A stretch of DNA of 64,000 bases from Pelomonas cellulosilytica (GCF_021353265.1 NZ_JAJTWU010000002.1:682001-746000), one strand, 5' to 3'. Numbered from the stretch's first letter, positions 18,326 through 28,721 are shown. A program made the numbers and translations. Notes: generated by a model not told the origin, from the letters alone.

Positions 18326-19171
18326 ATGAAACGCCGCCCGCTGCTGCTGATGCTTGTGGCTGCCCCCGCGCTGCGGGCCGCTGGTGCGCCGCTCATCTAT
18401 CCGATGCACGACCCGGGTCGCGAGTCGCATTGGCGCTATTTGTTGGCCCTGATGAAGCTGGCCACGGAACACGCCGGTGTGGACTATGAGTTCATCGAAG
18501 CCCGCGAGCCGATGAGCCAGGCGCGCGTCATCCGCGAGCTGAGCAACCGGACGGGCAGCCTGGACCTGGCCTGGACGATGACCAGCATCGAGCGCGAGGC
18601 GCAGATGATTCCGGTGCGCGTGCCGGTGGACCGTGGCCTCATCGGCCACCGCATCTGCCTGGTGCGCCGTGAGCATGCGGACCGCTGGGCTGGCCTGCGC
18701 ACGCTGGACCAGCTCAAGCGCTACAAGGCCTGCCAGGGCGCCGACTGGCCCGACTACGAAATCCTGCGTCACAACGGGCTGCCTGTGGAAGGCGCCAGCC
18801 GCTACGAGGCGCTGTTCGACATGCTGCGCAAGGGCCGCAGCGACTATTTCCCGCGCGCCGTTTTCGAGATCGAGGACGAGGCGGCCGGCGCGCTGGCCGA
18901 AGGGCTGGTCATCGAGCCGAACGTGCTGATCCGCTACCCCACGGCGTCCTACCTGTTCGTGCGGCCCGACCGCCCGGAGCTCGCGGCCGACCTGGAGCGT
19001 GGGCTGGAGGCAGCAGTGGCCGACGGCAGCTTCCAGCGGCTGTTCCAGCGCTACTTCGGCGACCTGATTGCCCGCCACCGCCTCGTGCAGCGGACGGTGA
19101 TCACGCTGCGCAACCCATTGCTGCCGCCGGCCACGCCGCTGGGCCGGCCGGGATACTGGCTGGTGCTGTAG
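18326..19171 (+). CDS. periplasmic solute-binding-like protein
   Basis: A 281-residue protein with a signal peptide (about 1-21) and the overall plan of an amino-acid type extracellular solute-binding protein: two alpha/beta lobes and a C-terminal helix GLEAAVADGSFQRLFQRYFG. No transporter genes are next to it, so it may be an orphan binding protein or a sensor input rather than part of an importer. The binding pocket cannot be assigned from sequence. It is 30 bases downstream of phaM on the same strand. Confidence 0.65.
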   Translation: MKRRPLLLMLVAAPALRAAGAPLIYPMHDPGRESHWRYLLALMKLATEHAGVDYEFIEAREPMSQARVIRELSNRTGSLDLAWTMTSIEREAQMIPVRVPVDRGLIGHRICLVRREHADRWAGLRTLDQLKRYKACQGADWPDYEILRHNGLPVEGASRYEALFDMLRKGRSDYFPRAVFEIEDEAAGALAEGLVIEPNVLIRYPTASYLFVRPDRPELAADLERGLEAAVADGSFQRLFQRYFGDLIARHRLVQRTVITLRNPLLPPATPLGRPGYWLVL

Positions 19172-19272
19172 CCCCCGATGTGGGCGACGTGGACGTCAGC
19201 CGGCCGCCGCGGTGGCGCGGCTACAGTTGACCGGCCCTGATACCCACTGAACCCCACGCCCCACCGGCCGCG

Positions 19273-20772
19273 ATGAACGCCTCCGTCCCCGCCCCCGGCC
19301 TCGCCGTCGACCGTGCCGTCCGCCTGCAGTCGGTGCTGGCCGCGCTGGCGCCGCTACTGCCGGCCCATGCGCTGCTCCACCAGGCCGAGCAGACGACACC
19401 CTACGAATGCGACGGCCTGACCGCCTACCGCCAGCGCCCGCTGGCGGTGGCCCTGCCGGAGACCGAGGCGCAGGTGGCCGCCGTGCTGAAGGCCTGCCAC
19501 CGTCTCGGCGTGCCGGTCGTCGCGCGCGGCGCCGGTACGGGTCTGTCGGGCGGCGCGATGCCGCACGAGTCCGGCGTCACGCTGGCGTTGGCCCGGTTCA
19601 ACAAGATCCTGTCCATCGACCCGCTGGCCCGCACGGCCCGCGTGCAGTGCGGCGTGCGCAACCTGGCCATCTCTGAGGCCGCCGCGCCGCACGGCCTGTA
19701 CTACGCGCCCGACCCGAGCAGCCAGATCGCCTGCACCATCGGTGGCAATATCGCCGAGAACTCCGGCGGCGTGCACTGCCTGAAGTACGGCCTGACGCTG
19801 CACAACGTGCTGCGCGTGCGCGGCTTCACCGTCGAGGGCGAACCGGTCGAGTTCGGCAGCGAGGCGCTGGACTCAGCCGGCCTGGACCTGCTGGCCCTGG
19901 TTGTCGGCAGCGAAGGCATGCTGGCCGTCGTCACCGAGGTCACCGTCAAGCTGGTACCCAAGCCGCAGCTCGCGCGCTGCGTGATGGCCAGCTTCGACGA
20001 CGTGCGCAAGGCAGGCGACGCAGTCGCGGCCATCATCGCGGCCGGCATCATCCCGGCCGGCCTGGAGATGATGGACAAGCCGATGACGGCGGCAGTCGAG
20101 GACTTCGTCCACGCCGGCTACGACCTCGACGCTGAGGCCATCCTGCTGTGCGAGAGCGACGGCACGCCGGAGGAAGTGGCCGAGGAGATCGAGCGCATGG
20201 AAGCCGTGCTGCAGGCCAGCGGCGCGACGCGCTGCCAGGTCAGCGCCGACGAGGCGCAGCGCCTGAAGTTCTGGAGCGGCCGCAAAAACGCCTTCCCGGC
20301 GAGCGGCCGCATCAGCCCAGACTACATGTGCATGGACTCGACGATCCCGCGCAAGCACCTTGCGACCATCCTGCTGGACATCCAGCAGATGGAGCAGAAG
20401 TACGGCCTGCGCTGTGCCAACGTCTTCCATGCCGGCGACGGTAACCTCCACCCGCTGATCCTGTTCGATGCCAACGACCCCGACCAGCTGCACCGCTGCG
20501 AGCAGTTCGGCGCCGAGATCCTGGAGCGCAGCGTGGCGCTGGGCGGCACCGTGACGGGCGAACACGGCGTGGGCGTCGAGAAACTCAACTCGATGTGCGT
20601 GCAGTTCAGCCCCGAGGAGCGCGAGCAGATGCTGGCGCTGAAAGCCGCCTTCGACCCGGCCGGCACGTTGAATCCCGGCAAGCAGATCCCGACGCTGCAC
20701 CGCTGCGCCGAGTACGGCCGCATGCACGTGAAGCGCGGGCTGCTGGCATTCCCGGAACTGGAGCGGTTTTGA
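19273..20772 (+). CDS. glcD: glycolate oxidase subunit GlcD (FAD-linked)
   Basis: A 499-residue FAD-binding subunit of glycolate oxidase, which oxidises glycolate to glyoxylate with electrons going to the quinone pool. The FAD-binding domain shows VVARGAGTGLSGGAMPHES (about 78-96) and CTIGGNIAENSGGVHCLKYG. The C-terminal FAD-oxidase domain carries CANVFHAGDGNLHPLILFD and the signature VTGEHGVGVEKLNSM. The length matches GlcD. It overlaps glcE by four bases; glcF follows after pgm. Confidence 0.93.
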   Translation: MNASVPAPGLAVDRAVRLQSVLAALAPLLPAHALLHQAEQTTPYECDGLTAYRQRPLAVALPETEAQVAAVLKACHRLGVPVVARGAGTGLSGGAMPHESGVTLALARFNKILSIDPLARTARVQCGVRNLAISEAAAPHGLYYAPDPSSQIACTIGGNIAENSGGVHCLKYGLTLHNVLRVRGFTVEGEPVEFGSEALDSAGLDLLALVVGSEGMLAVVTEVTVKLVPKPQLARCVMASFDDVRKAGDAVAAIIAAGIIPAGLEMMDKPMTAAVEDFVHAGYDLDAEAILLCESDGTPEEVAEEIERMEAVLQASGATRCQVSADEAQRLKFWSGRKNAFPASGRISPDYMCMDSTIPRKHLATILLDIQQMEQKYGLRCANVFHAGDGNLHPLILFDANDPDQLHRCEQFGAEILERSVALGGTVTGEHGVGVEKLNSMCVQFSPEEREQMLALKAAFDPAGTLNPGKQIPTLHRCAEYGRMHVKRGLLAFPELERF

Positions 20773-21839
20773 ACGTCGCCGAGCTTCAGGCGCGAGTCCG
20801 CGACGCGCGCGCACCGCTGCGCATCACCGGCCATGGCAGCAAGGACTTCTACGGTGAGGCGCCCGCCGGCGAGCCGCTGTCCACGCTGGCGCTGAACGGT
20901 GTGACGGCCTACGAGCCCAGCGAACTGTTCATCAGCGTGCTGGCCGGCACGCCCATCTACGACGTCGAGGCGCTGTTGGCCCAGCACCGCCAGCGCTTCG
21001 CCTTCGAGCCGCCGCGCTTCGGCAACCGAGGCACCGTCGGCGGCATGGTGGCCGCGGGCCTGTCGGGCCCGGCGCGTGCGACGCTCGGCTCGGTGCGCGA
21101 CCACCTGCTGGGCGCCGTGATGATCAATGGCCAGGGCGAGCTGCTGAGCTTTGGCGGCACCGTCATGAAGAACGTCGCCGGCTTCGACGTGAGCCGCGTT
21201 CTCGCCGGCTCGATGGGCCAGCTCGGCCTCATCACCGAAGCGACGCTGAAGGTGGTGCCGCTGCCCGCAGCGGTGGCCACGCTGCGCTTCGAGTTCGACC
21301 AGCCGGCCGCGCTGAAAGCGCTCAACCGCTGGGGCGGCGAGCCGCTGCCCATCGAGGCGAGCGCCTGGTGGGACGGCGCGCTGCTGCTGCGGCTGGCTGG
21401 CGCGCAGGCCGCCGTCGAGGCGGCCTTGAAGAAGCTTGGCGGCGACGCCATCCCCAACGAGCTGGCCGGCGCGTTCTGGATGGGCCTGCGCCACCACAGC
21501 GATGAGTTCTTTGCCGGCGCAGAGCGGGCGGTGGCGGGTGGGGCTCGGATGTGGCGGTTGAGCCTGCCGAGCACCGCACCGGCGCTGCACCTGCATGGCG
21601 AGCAGCTCATCGAATGGGGCGGTGCGCAGCGCTGGGTGGTCACGCCGCTGGAACCGGCCGCTGTGCGCGACGCCACGGCGTCCGTCGGTGGCCATGCGAC
21701 GCTGTTCCGCGCGCTCGACAAGTCGCCCGGCGCCTTCACGCCACTGACGCCGCCGCTGGCGACCATCCACCGGCGCCTGAAAGCGTCGTTCGACCCGCAT
21801 GGCGTGTTGAACCCCGGCCGCCTCTATCCGACCCTCTGA
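20769..21839 (+). CDS. glcE: glycolate oxidase subunit GlcE
   Basis: A 356-residue second FAD-binding subunit of glycolate oxidase. It has the shorter GlcE form of the FAD domain: PLRITGHGSKDFYGEAP (about 17-33), PPRFGNRGTVGGMVAAGLSG and FGGTVMKNVAGFDVSRVLAG, with the C-terminal HGVLNPGRLYP. I chose the TTG at 20769, which overlaps the glcD stop as TTGA and places the start directly before the conserved N-terminal helix. No in-frame ATG fits better. The subunit is needed with GlcD and GlcF for activity. Confidence 0.9.
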   Translation: MNVAELQARVRDARAPLRITGHGSKDFYGEAPAGEPLSTLALNGVTAYEPSELFISVLAGTPIYDVEALLAQHRQRFAFEPPRFGNRGTVGGMVAAGLSGPARATLGSVRDHLLGAVMINGQGELLSFGGTVMKNVAGFDVSRVLAGSMGQLGLITEATLKVVPLPAAVATLRFEFDQPAALKALNRWGGEPLPIEASAWWDGALLLRLAGAQAAVEAALKKLGGDAIPNELAGAFWMGLRHHSDEFFAGAERAVAGGARMWRLSLPSTAPALHLHGEQLIEWGGAQRWVVTPLEPAAVRDATASVGGHATLFRALDKSPGAFTPLTPPLATIHRRLKASFDPHGVLNPGRLYPTL

Positions 21840-21855
21840 ACCTGGAAGCATCACC

Positions 21856-23508
21856 ATGTCGTCACGACTGCATCCCCTGGCCGGCAAACCCGCGCCCGCC
21901 GACGCGCTGCTCGACCTCGCCGCGCTGAACGAGGCCTACTACGCCCGCCGGCCCGACCCGGCCAACGCCGACCAGCGCGTGGCCTTCGGCACGTCGGGCC
22001 ATCGTGGCTCCGCGCTGGATGGCTCTTTCAACGAGTGGCATGTACTCGCGATCACGCAGGCCATCGTCGACCACCGCAAGCAACAGGGCATCGCCGGCCC
22101 ACTGTTCGTGGGCGCCGACACGCATGCGCTGTCGGCCCCGGCCGTGACCAGCGCGCTGGAGGTGCTGGCAGCCAACGGCGTGGACGTCATGCTGGCGCCC
22201 GCCGGCCAGTTCACGCCGACGCCGGCCGTGTCGCTGGCCATCCTCGAATACAACGTCGGCAAGACCGGCAGTGCGCGGGCCGACGGCATCGTCGTGACGC
22301 CGTCGCACAACCCGCCGCGCGATGGCGGCTTCAAGTACAACCCGCCCAACGGTGGGCCGGCCGACACCGACATCACGTCGGGCATCCAGAAGGATGCGAA
22401 TGCCTATCTCGAGCGGCAGCTGCAAGGCGTGCATCGCCTGGACATCGAGCGCGCAAAGGCCGCCTCCACGACGCATGTCCACGACTACCTGGCGCAGTAC
22501 GTCGCCGCACTTGAACACGTCATCGACTTCGACGTCATCCGCGCCAGCGGCATCCGCCTCGGCGTGGACCCGCTGGGCGGCGCGGGCGTGGCCTACTGGC
22601 CGGCAATCGCCGAGCGCTACCAACTGCCGCTGACGGTCGTCAGCGACGTGGTTGACGGGCGCTTCCCGTTCATGACGCTGGACTGGGACGGCAAGATCCG
22701 CATGGACCCGTCGTCGCCGTATGCGATGCAGCGCCTGACGCAGCTGGGCGACAAGTTCGACGTGGCGTTTGCCTGCGACACCGATCATGACCGCCACGGC
22801 ATCGTCACGCCCACGGGCGGGCTCATGCAGCCCAACAACTACCTCAGCGTCGTGGCGGACTACCTGTTCCGCCAACGCCCCGGCTGGGCATCCGGCCGCG
22901 GCATGGGCAAGACGGTGGTGACGACGGCGCTCATCGAGCGCATCGCCAAGGGCCTTGGGGTGCCGCTGTTCGACACGCCGGTGGGCTTCAAGTGGTTCGC
23001 CCCCGGGCTGCAGGACGGCACCCTGGGCCTGGGCTGTGAAGAGAGCGCCGGCGCCTCCTTCCTGCGTCGTGATGGCCGCGTGTGGACGACCGACAAGGAC
23101 GGTATCGCCGCCGCGCTGCTGGCCGGCGAGATCACTGCTCGCACCGGCAGCGACCCGAGCGTCTACTTCAACCAGCTGACCGCCACGTACGGCCGGCCGC
23201 ACTCCGACCGCATCGACAGCGCCGCCACGCGCGAGCAGAAGGCCCGGCTGTCCAAGCTGTCGCCCGCCGATGTGACGGCCACGTCGCTGGCCGGTGAGCC
23301 GATCACGGCCATCCTGACGCAGGCGCCGGCCAATGGCGCGGCCATCGGCGGCGTCAAGGTGACGACGGCCAACGGCTGGTTCGCCGCGCGACCCTCGGGC
23401 ACGGAAGACATCTACAAGGTCTACGCTGAGAGCTTCAACGACGAGGCGCATCTGCAGCGGCTGCTGCAAGAGGCGCAGGACATCGTGAACACCGCCTTGA
23501 AGGCCTGA
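21856..23508 (+). CDS. pgm: alpha-D-glucose-specific phosphoglucomutase
   Basis: A 550-residue phosphoglucomutase converting glucose-1-phosphate and glucose-6-phosphate. Landmarks: substrate loop FGTSGHRGSALDGSFNEWH (about 43-61); catalytic phosphoserine loop VTPSHNPPRDGGFKYNPPNG; metal-binding loop CDTDHDRHG; sugar loop GCEESAGASFLRRDG; phosphate-binding RPSGTEDIYKVY near the end. The length is typical of bacterial Pgm. It sits between glcE and glcF, 16 bases after glcE and overlapping the glcF start by one base, so it appears co-transcribed with glycolate oxidase although the pathways are not directly linked. Confidence 0.95.
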   Translation: MSSRLHPLAGKPAPADALLDLAALNEAYYARRPDPANADQRVAFGTSGHRGSALDGSFNEWHVLAITQAIVDHRKQQGIAGPLFVGADTHALSAPAVTSALEVLAANGVDVMLAPAGQFTPTPAVSLAILEYNVGKTGSARADGIVVTPSHNPPRDGGFKYNPPNGGPADTDITSGIQKDANAYLERQLQGVHRLDIERAKAASTTHVHDYLAQYVAALEHVIDFDVIRASGIRLGVDPLGGAGVAYWPAIAERYQLPLTVVSDVVDGRFPFMTLDWDGKIRMDPSSPYAMQRLTQLGDKFDVAFACDTDHDRHGIVTPTGGLMQPNNYLSVVADYLFRQRPGWASGRGMGKTVVTTALIERIAKGLGVPLFDTPVGFKWFAPGLQDGTLGLGCEESAGASFLRRDGRVWTTDKDGIAAALLAGEITARTGSDPSVYFNQLTATYGRPHSDRIDSAATREQKARLSKLSPADVTATSLAGEPITAILTQAPANGAAIGGVKVTTANGWFAARPSGTEDIYKVYAESFNDEAHLQRLLQEAQDIVNTALKA

Positions 23509-24761
23509 TGCAGACCACCCTCGCTCCCGAGTTCGCCGGCACCGCGGAAGGCGCCGAGGCGGAAGCCATCCTGCGGCGCTGCGTGCACTGCGGCTTCTGC
23601 ACGGCCACCTGCCCGACCTACCAGCTGCTGGGCGATGAACTAGACGGGCCGCGCGGGCGCATCTACCTGATCAAGCAGGTGCTGGAAGGCGCGGAGCCGA
23701 CGCGCGAGACGCAGCTGCACCTGGACCGTTGTCTGACCTGCCGCAACTGCGAGTCCACCTGCCCGTCGGGCGTCCAGTACGGCCACCTCGTGGACATCGG
23801 CCGTCGTGTCGTCGATGCCAAGGTCGAGCGCCCGGGCGGCGAGCGCCTCGTGCGCTGGCTGCTGAAGGAGGGCATGACCTCTCCTCTGTTCAAGCCGGCA
23901 ATGAAGCTGGGCCAGGCCTTCCGCCCGTTCGTGCCGGCGTCGCTGAAGGACAAGGTGCCCGCCTCGCCGCCCGCCACGGCGCATGACTGGCCCACGCGCC
24001 AGCTCAATCGCAAGGTGCTACTGCTGCTGGGCTGCGTACAGCCGGCCATGGCGCCCAACATCAACAGCGCCACGGCGCGCGTGCTCGATGCGGCCGGCAT
24101 CCAGAGCCTGGTGGCCGAGGCGGCAAGCTGCTGCGGCGCCGTCCACGAGCACCTGGGCGACCACGGCAAGGCGCTGGACTACATGCGCCGCAACATCGAT
24201 GCCTGGTGGCCGCTGGTGGCCGGCCCGGGCGAGCGGGTGGAGGCCATCGTCATGAACGCGTCGGGCTGCGGCGTCATGGTCAAGGACTACGTCCATGCGC
24301 TCGCGCAGGACCCGGCCTACGCCGACAAGGCGCGCCGCGTCAGCGAGTTGACGAAAGACCTCAGCGAGCTGCTGCCCGACCTCGTGCCGGCGCTCAAGAC
24401 CCGCTTGAAGGCCAAGCCCGGCGCGCTGGCCTACCACCCGCCGTGCACGCTGCAGCACGGCCAGAAGCTGCGCGGCGGTGTGGAGGCCAGCTTGCGCGAG
24501 CTGGGCTTCAGGATCGACTGTGCGCCGACCGACAGCCACCTGTGCTGCGGCTCCGCGGGCACCTACTCCGTGCTGCAGCCGACCCTGTCCAAGCAGCTGC
24601 GCGACAACAAGCTGGCGGCGCTGGCGCCGCTGCAGGCCGAGCAGATCGTCTCGGCCAACATCGGCTGTATCCAGCACCTGCAGAGCGGCACGGCCACGCC
24701 CGTGAGGCACTGGGTGGAGGTGCTGGACGACGCGCTGCGCGGCGTGGCGGCCGGCGACTGA
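23508..24761 (+). CDS. glcF: glycolate oxidase iron-sulfur subunit GlcF
   Basis: A 417-residue electron-transfer subunit of glycolate oxidase. Two 4Fe-4S ferredoxin motifs are clear: CVHCGFCTATCPTY (about 23-36) and CLTCRNCESTCPSG (about 75-88). Two CCG domains follow, with EAASCCGAVHEHLG and SHLCCGSAGTYSVLQ. It should pass electrons from the GlcD/GlcE flavins to membrane quinones. The ATG overlaps the pgm stop by one base. It is convergent with the chemotaxis receptor gene. Confidence 0.94.
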   Translation: MQTTLAPEFAGTAEGAEAEAILRRCVHCGFCTATCPTYQLLGDELDGPRGRIYLIKQVLEGAEPTRETQLHLDRCLTCRNCESTCPSGVQYGHLVDIGRRVVDAKVERPGGERLVRWLLKEGMTSPLFKPAMKLGQAFRPFVPASLKDKVPASPPATAHDWPTRQLNRKVLLLLGCVQPAMAPNINSATARVLDAAGIQSLVAEAASCCGAVHEHLGDHGKALDYMRRNIDAWWPLVAGPGERVEAIVMNASGCGVMVKDYVHALAQDPAYADKARRVSELTKDLSELLPDLVPALKTRLKAKPGALAYHPPCTLQHGQKLRGGVEASLRELGFRIDCAPTDSHLCCGSAGTYSVLQPTLSKQLRDNKLAALAPLQAEQIVSANIGCIQHLQSGTATPVRHWVEVLDDALRGVAAGD

Positions 24762-24816
24762 GCCGGCGCCTGCGCGCCAGCGGCCAGGCACCGAAAACCG
24801 GGAGTCCGAAGCAGCC

Positions 24817-26361
24817 TCAGGTCCTGAACCGGGTGACGAGCTTGACCAGCTCGTCGGCCTGATGCTTCAGGCTCTCCGCAGCGGCCGCGCTTTCCTCGAC
24901 CAGCGCGGCGTTCTGTTGCGTGGCCTGGTCCATCTGCGAGACGGCCTGCCCCACCTGGCTGACGCCGGTGCTCTGCTCGCGGCTGGCCGAGCTGATCTCG
25001 CGAATGATCTGCGCGACGCGGTCGATAGCCGTGACGACCTGCTCCATCGTCTGGCCGGCGCGATTGACTAGCGCGGCCCCTTGCTCCACACGCTCGACGC
25101 TGTCGCCGATCAGCGTCTTGATTTCCTTGGCTGCGGCGGCAGAGCGCTGGGCCAGTGTCCGCACCTCGCCGGCGACGACCGCGAAGCCGCGGCCCTGCTC
25201 GCCGGCGCGGGCGGCCTCGACGGCGGCATTGAGCGCGAGGATGTTGGTTTGGAAGGCGATCGCGTCGATGGTGCCGATGATGTCGGCGATGCGGCGCGAG
25301 CTTTCCTCGATACCACGCATGCGTTGCACGGCCTCGCCGACGACTTCGCCGCCCTGCCGCGCGACGTTGCTCGCGTCATTCGCCAACTGGTCGGCCTGGC
25401 CGGCGTTGTCGGCATTGAGCTTGACGGTGGCGGACAGCTCTTCCATCGAAGCGGCAGTCTCCTCGATCGCGGCGGCCTGTTCCTCGGTGCGGACGGACAG
25501 GTCGTGGCTGCCGATGGCGATCTCCGAGCTGGCGGTGGCCACCCCGTCGGCGTTGTGACGCACCGAGCCCACGAGCTCGCGCAGCGACTGCTGCATGCCG
25601 GCCAGCGCCCGTGTGAGTTCGGCTGTCTCGTCCTCGCCGATCGAGCGAATCTCGCGGGACAGGTCGCCCCGGCCGACCTCCTGCGCCTCGCGGATGGCGG
25701 CGCGCAGCGGCGTGACGACGGAACGGGTGATGAGCCACGCGGCGACGACGCCCAGGCTCAGGCAGATGACGGCCACCGCCAGCATGACCAACTGCGTGCG
25801 CCGCGCGGCCTCCAGCACCTGGCGTGTCTCCTCGCGCACGCGCTCGCCCTGGTAGTCGGCCAGCTGTGTGAGGGATTTGACGTAGGTTTCGGACGCCGGA
25901 CGCATCTTGCCTTCCAGCGTCTGCAGCGCCGCATCGCGGTCGCCGGCCTTGAGCTGGGCGAAGACCTGGTCGCGGATCTCGACATAGCCCTTGCGGTTGT
26001 CGGCAATCGCGCCGATGAGGGCCTTGCCTTCCGTCGTGTCGGCCGCTGCGGACGTTGTCTTCTGCAGTTCGCTGATCTTGCCGCTGGCGGTCTTGATGAT
26101 GGGCGAGAAGAACTCCGCGACCGGGCCCGATCCACCGGCTCGGGCAACGGCATCGGTGCGGGTCACGTTGAGCTGGGTTTCCGTGCGCCAGTCCTGGGCG
26201 AGGTCCTGCAGGCGCTGCAGCTCGACGAGCCGGTCGATGTGCGGGCCGACGTTGGCGAGCTGCTGATAGCTCAGGCCCACGGCCGCGGCCAGCAGGGCCA
26301 GCACCAGCCCAAAGCCCAACGCCAGCCGGGTACCGATGCGCAGGGATTGCATCTTCATCAT
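24817..26361 (-). CDS. methyl-accepting chemotaxis protein
   Basis: A 514-residue chemoreceptor. Parts: membrane helix about 10-33; a periplasmic four-helix-bundle sensor about 35-190; second helix about 191-213; HAMP about 214-268; and a long cytoplasmic coiled-coil with the signalling hairpin [19 protein letters not shown] and [19 protein letters not shown]. It lacks the C-terminal pentapeptide that tethers CheR/CheB in high-abundance receptors. Ligand is unknown. Two ATGs begin the gene; the GGAGG ribosome site is best spaced for the second (26358). Confidence 0.93.
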   Translation of the reverse strand: MMKMQSLRIGTRLALGFGLVLALLAAAVGLSYQQLANVGPHIDRLVELQRLQDLAQDWRTETQLNVTRTDAVARAGGSGPVAEFFSPIIKTASGKISELQKTTSAAADTTEGKALIGAIADNRKGYVEIRDQVFAQLKAGDRDAALQTLEGKMRPASETYVKSLTQLADYQGERVREETRQVLEAARRTQLVMLAVAVICLSLGVVAAWLITRSVVTPLRAAIREAQEVGRGDLSREIRSIGEDETAELTRALAGMQQSLRELVGSVRHNADGVATASSEIAIGSHDLSVRTEEQAAAIEETAASMEELSATVKLNADNAGQADQLANDASNVARQGGEVVGEAVQRMRGIEESSRRIADIIGTIDAIAFQTNILALNAAVEAARAGEQGRGFAVVAGEVRTLAQRSAAAAKEIKTLIGDSVERVEQGAALVNRAGQTMEQVVTAIDRVAQIIREISSASREQSTGVSQVGQAVSQMDQATQQNAALVEESAAAAESLKHQADELVKLVTRFRT

Positions 26362-26526
26362 CGCCTCCGTGTAGTCATGGCCGGGGCAACGGACGTGCCT
26401 CTGGCCGAGCTGACTCTAGCGTCGGCGGCAAGACGTGGCGCGTGGAATTACACCGCCTTTGGCGGCGGTGTTGCGGATGAGTCCATGGGCCTTGCCGAAT
26501 CCGAGCGGCGCTCGCGCGCCGCAGCC

Positions 26527-27708
26527 CTACAGGCCTGCAGCAGCGCGCAGCGCCGCCGCCTTGTCCGTCCTCTCCCACGTGAACTCCGGCTCTTCGCGGC
26601 CGAAGTGGCCGTAGGCAGCCGTCTTGGAATAGATCGGACGCAGCAGGTCCAGCATCTGGATGATGCCCTTGGGCCGCAGGTCGAAATGCTCGTTGACGAG
26701 CTTGGCGATCTGGTCGTCGGGGATGACGCCGGTGCCTTCGGTGTAGACCGTCACGTTCATCGGCCGGGCCACGCCGATCGCATAGGCGACCTGGATCTGG
26801 CACTGGCGGGCCAGGCCCGCGGCGACGACGTTCTTCGCGACATAGCGCGCGGCGTAGGCGGCGCTGCGGTCGACCTTGGACGGGTCCTTGCCGCTGAAGG
26901 CGCCGCCACCGTGCGGGCAGGCGCCGCCATAGGTGTCGACGATGATCTTGCGGCCGGTCAGGCCGCAGTCGCCTTGCGGGCCGCCGATGACGAAGCGGCC
27001 GGTCGGGTTGATCAGGTACTTCGTGTCGGCCGTCAGCCAGGCCTTGGGCAGCACGGGCTTGATGAGTTCCTCGCGCACGGCTTCGTAGAAGGCGTCGGTC
27101 ATGCGGTCGCCCAGCGAGTACTCGGGCGCATGCTGCGTCGACAGCACGACGGTGTCGATGCTGTGCGGCTTGCCGTCCACGTAGCGCATCGTGACCTGGC
27201 TTTTTGCATCGGGCCGCAGGAAGGGCAGGCGGCCGTCCTTGCGCAGCTGGGCCTGGCGCTCGACGAGGCGGTGGGCGTAGTAGATGGGCGCCGGCATCAG
27301 CTCGGGCGTCTCGTCGCAGGCGTAGCCGAACATCAGGCCCTGGTCGCCGGCGCCGGTGTTCAGGTGGTCGTCGGACGCATGGTCCACGCCCTGGGCGATG
27401 TCGTTGCTCTGCTTGTCGTAGGCGACGAGCACCGCACAGCCCTTGTAGTCGATGCCGTACTCGGTGTTGTCGTAGCCGATGCGCTTGATGGTGTCGCGCG
27501 CGACCTGGATGTAGTCGACGTGGGCGTTGGTCGTGATCTCGCCGGCCAGCACGACGAGGCCGGTGTTGCACAGCGTCTCGGCGGCCACGCGGCTGCGCGG
27601 GTCCTGCTCGAAGATGGCATCCAGGATGGCGTCCGAGATCTGGTCAGCCACCTTGTCGGGGTGACCTTCGGAAACCGATTCGGACGTGAAGAGAAAGTCG
27701 TTCGCCAC
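26527..27708 (-). CDS. metK: S-adenosylmethionine synthetase
   Basis: A 393-residue methionine adenosyltransferase making S-adenosylmethionine from methionine and ATP. Landmarks: [18 protein letters not shown] (about 14-31), the family hexapeptide GAGDQG, and the P-loop-like [16 protein letters not shown]. The length is typical. The gene is divergent from the acyltransferase gene across a 134-base region that holds a perfect 10-base inverted repeat. I do not recognise a SAM riboswitch in that leader. Confidence 0.96.
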   Translation of the reverse strand: MANDFLFTSESVSEGHPDKVADQISDAILDAIFEQDPRSRVAAETLCNTGLVVLAGEITTNAHVDYIQVARDTIKRIGYDNTEYGIDYKGCAVLVAYDKQSNDIAQGVDHASDDHLNTGAGDQGLMFGYACDETPELMPAPIYYAHRLVERQAQLRKDGRLPFLRPDAKSQVTMRYVDGKPHSIDTVVLSTQHAPEYSLGDRMTDAFYEAVREELIKPVLPKAWLTADTKYLINPTGRFVIGGPQGDCGLTGRKIIVDTYGGACPHGGGAFSGKDPSKVDRSAAYAARYVAKNVVAAGLARQCQIQVAYAIGVARPMNVTVYTEGTGVIPDDQIAKLVNEHFDLRPKGIIQMLDLLRPIYSKTAAYGHFGREEPEFTWERTDKAAALRAAAGL

Positions 27709-27786
27709 TTTTAAACTCCGGTTGCTAGGTTGATCGGCGTTGCCGTCGCTCCAGGAGGGGGTGCGGCGAACGCTTTAGCGGGATTT

Positions 27787-27827
27787 GTGAATCGCCCCGC
27801 AAGTAGTTCAGTAACTCGGCGATTCAC
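27787..27827. promoter_or_regulatory. inverted repeat in the metK / acyltransferase divergent promoter region
   Basis: GTGAATCGCC at 27787-27796 is repeated as its exact reverse complement GGCGATTCAC at 27818-27827, with 21 bases between. Two half-sites about three helical turns apart, between divergent genes, could be an operator; they could also form a stem. No regulator is assigned. Confidence 0.4.
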
Positions 27828-27842
27828 GCAGTATAGAAAAAC

Positions 27843-28721
27843 ATGGGCTGGCTCTTTCGCTTCGTCTCCGGCTGGCCGTTGGCGCTTTTGCACGCTTTGG
27901 GCGCTGTTCTCGGCTGGATCGTCTTTTTCGCGTCGGGCGTCTATCGTCGGCGTTTCCGTGACAACGTGGCCCGGGCCGGCATTCCGTGGGCCGAGGCCCG
28001 GCCCGCCGTGGCCGCCGCCGGTCGCATGGCCACCGAGCTGCCGTGGTTGTGGGTCGGCACGCGCGGACGATCGCTAGGCGACAAGCTGCGCTGGGACGGC
28101 GGCGAGCTGATCGAGGCGGCGCTGGCCGAGAAGCGCGGCCTCGTCATGCTGACGCCGCACCTGGGCTGCTTCGAGATCTGCGCGCAGGCCATCGCCGAGC
28201 GCTTCACGACGCCCGAGTCGCCCATCACCGTGCTATACCGCCCGGCGCGCCAGGCGGCGTTGCGCGACGTGATGGCCGGTTCGCGCGAGCGCCCGGGGCT
28301 GGCGACGGCGCCAGCCTCGCTGGCCGGCGTGCGGCAGATGATCCGGGCCTTGCGCCGCGGCGAGGTCATCGGCTTGCTGCCTGACCAGGTGCCACCCGAC
28401 GGGCTCGGCGTGTGGGCGCCGTTCTTCGGCCGGCCGGCCTACACGATGACGCTGGCCGCTCGCCTCGTGCAACAGACTGGGGCTGCGGTGTTGCTCATCT
28501 GGGGCGAGCGGCTGCCGCATGGCGAGGGCTTCACCGTCCACGTGCTGCCGGCGCCGGAGATCGCGAAGGACGCGTCGGCGGACGCGGCTGCGGCAACCAT
28601 CAACGCCGCGATGGAAAGCCTGATCCGCCGTGCACCGGGCCAGTACCTGTGGGGCTACCACCGCTACAAGGAGCCTCGAGGGCTCGACATCGGTGCCGCC
28701 CCCGATAATCCGACACCATGA
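27843..28721 (+). CDS. LpxL/HtrB-type lipid A acyltransferase
   Basis: A 292-residue lysophospholipid acyltransferase-family protein expected to add a secondary acyl chain to lipid A (or another glycolipid) at the inner membrane. An N-terminal hydrophobic helix (about 8-30) anchors it. The catalytic HX4E motif is in [12 protein letters not shown] (about 102-113). The downstream block [20 protein letters not shown] followed by GRPAYT is also typical. Lipid substrate specificity cannot be read from sequence. It overlaps dapF by four bases (ATGA). Confidence 0.85.
   Translation: MGWLFRFVSGWPLALLHALGAVLGWIVFFASGVYRRRFRDNVARAGIPWAEARPAVAAAGRMATELPWLWVGTRGRSLGDKLRWDGGELIEAALAEKRGLVMLTPHLGCFEICAQAIAERFTTPESPITVLYRPARQAALRDVMAGSRERPGLATAPASLAGVRQMIRALRRGEVIGLLPDQVPPDGLGVWAPFFGRPAYTMTLAARLVQQTGAAVLLIWGERLPHGEGFTVHVLPAPEIAKDASADAAAATINAAMESLIRRAPGQYLWGYHRYKEPRGLDIGAAPDNPTP

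Noticed and set aside
17282-19078. Open frame of 598 codons on the minus strand
   Set aside because: Antisense to the TraB-like, phaM and solute-binding genes, which have signal peptides and family motifs. The composition is low-complexity Gly/Arg/His.
21862-23469. Open frame of 535 codons on the minus strand
   Set aside because: Antisense shadow of pgm, whose catalytic motifs are all intact.
25081-27714. Open frame of 877 codons on the plus strand
   Set aside because: It lies opposite the chemotaxis receptor and metK, both with clear motifs. Its translation is His/Gln/Asp/Val-biased with no domain, typical of antisense shadows in G+C-rich genes.
26362-27842. SAM-sensing riboswitch near metK
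   Set aside because: The 134-base leader region lacks any riboswitch core I could recognise; only the spaced inverted repeat was found.
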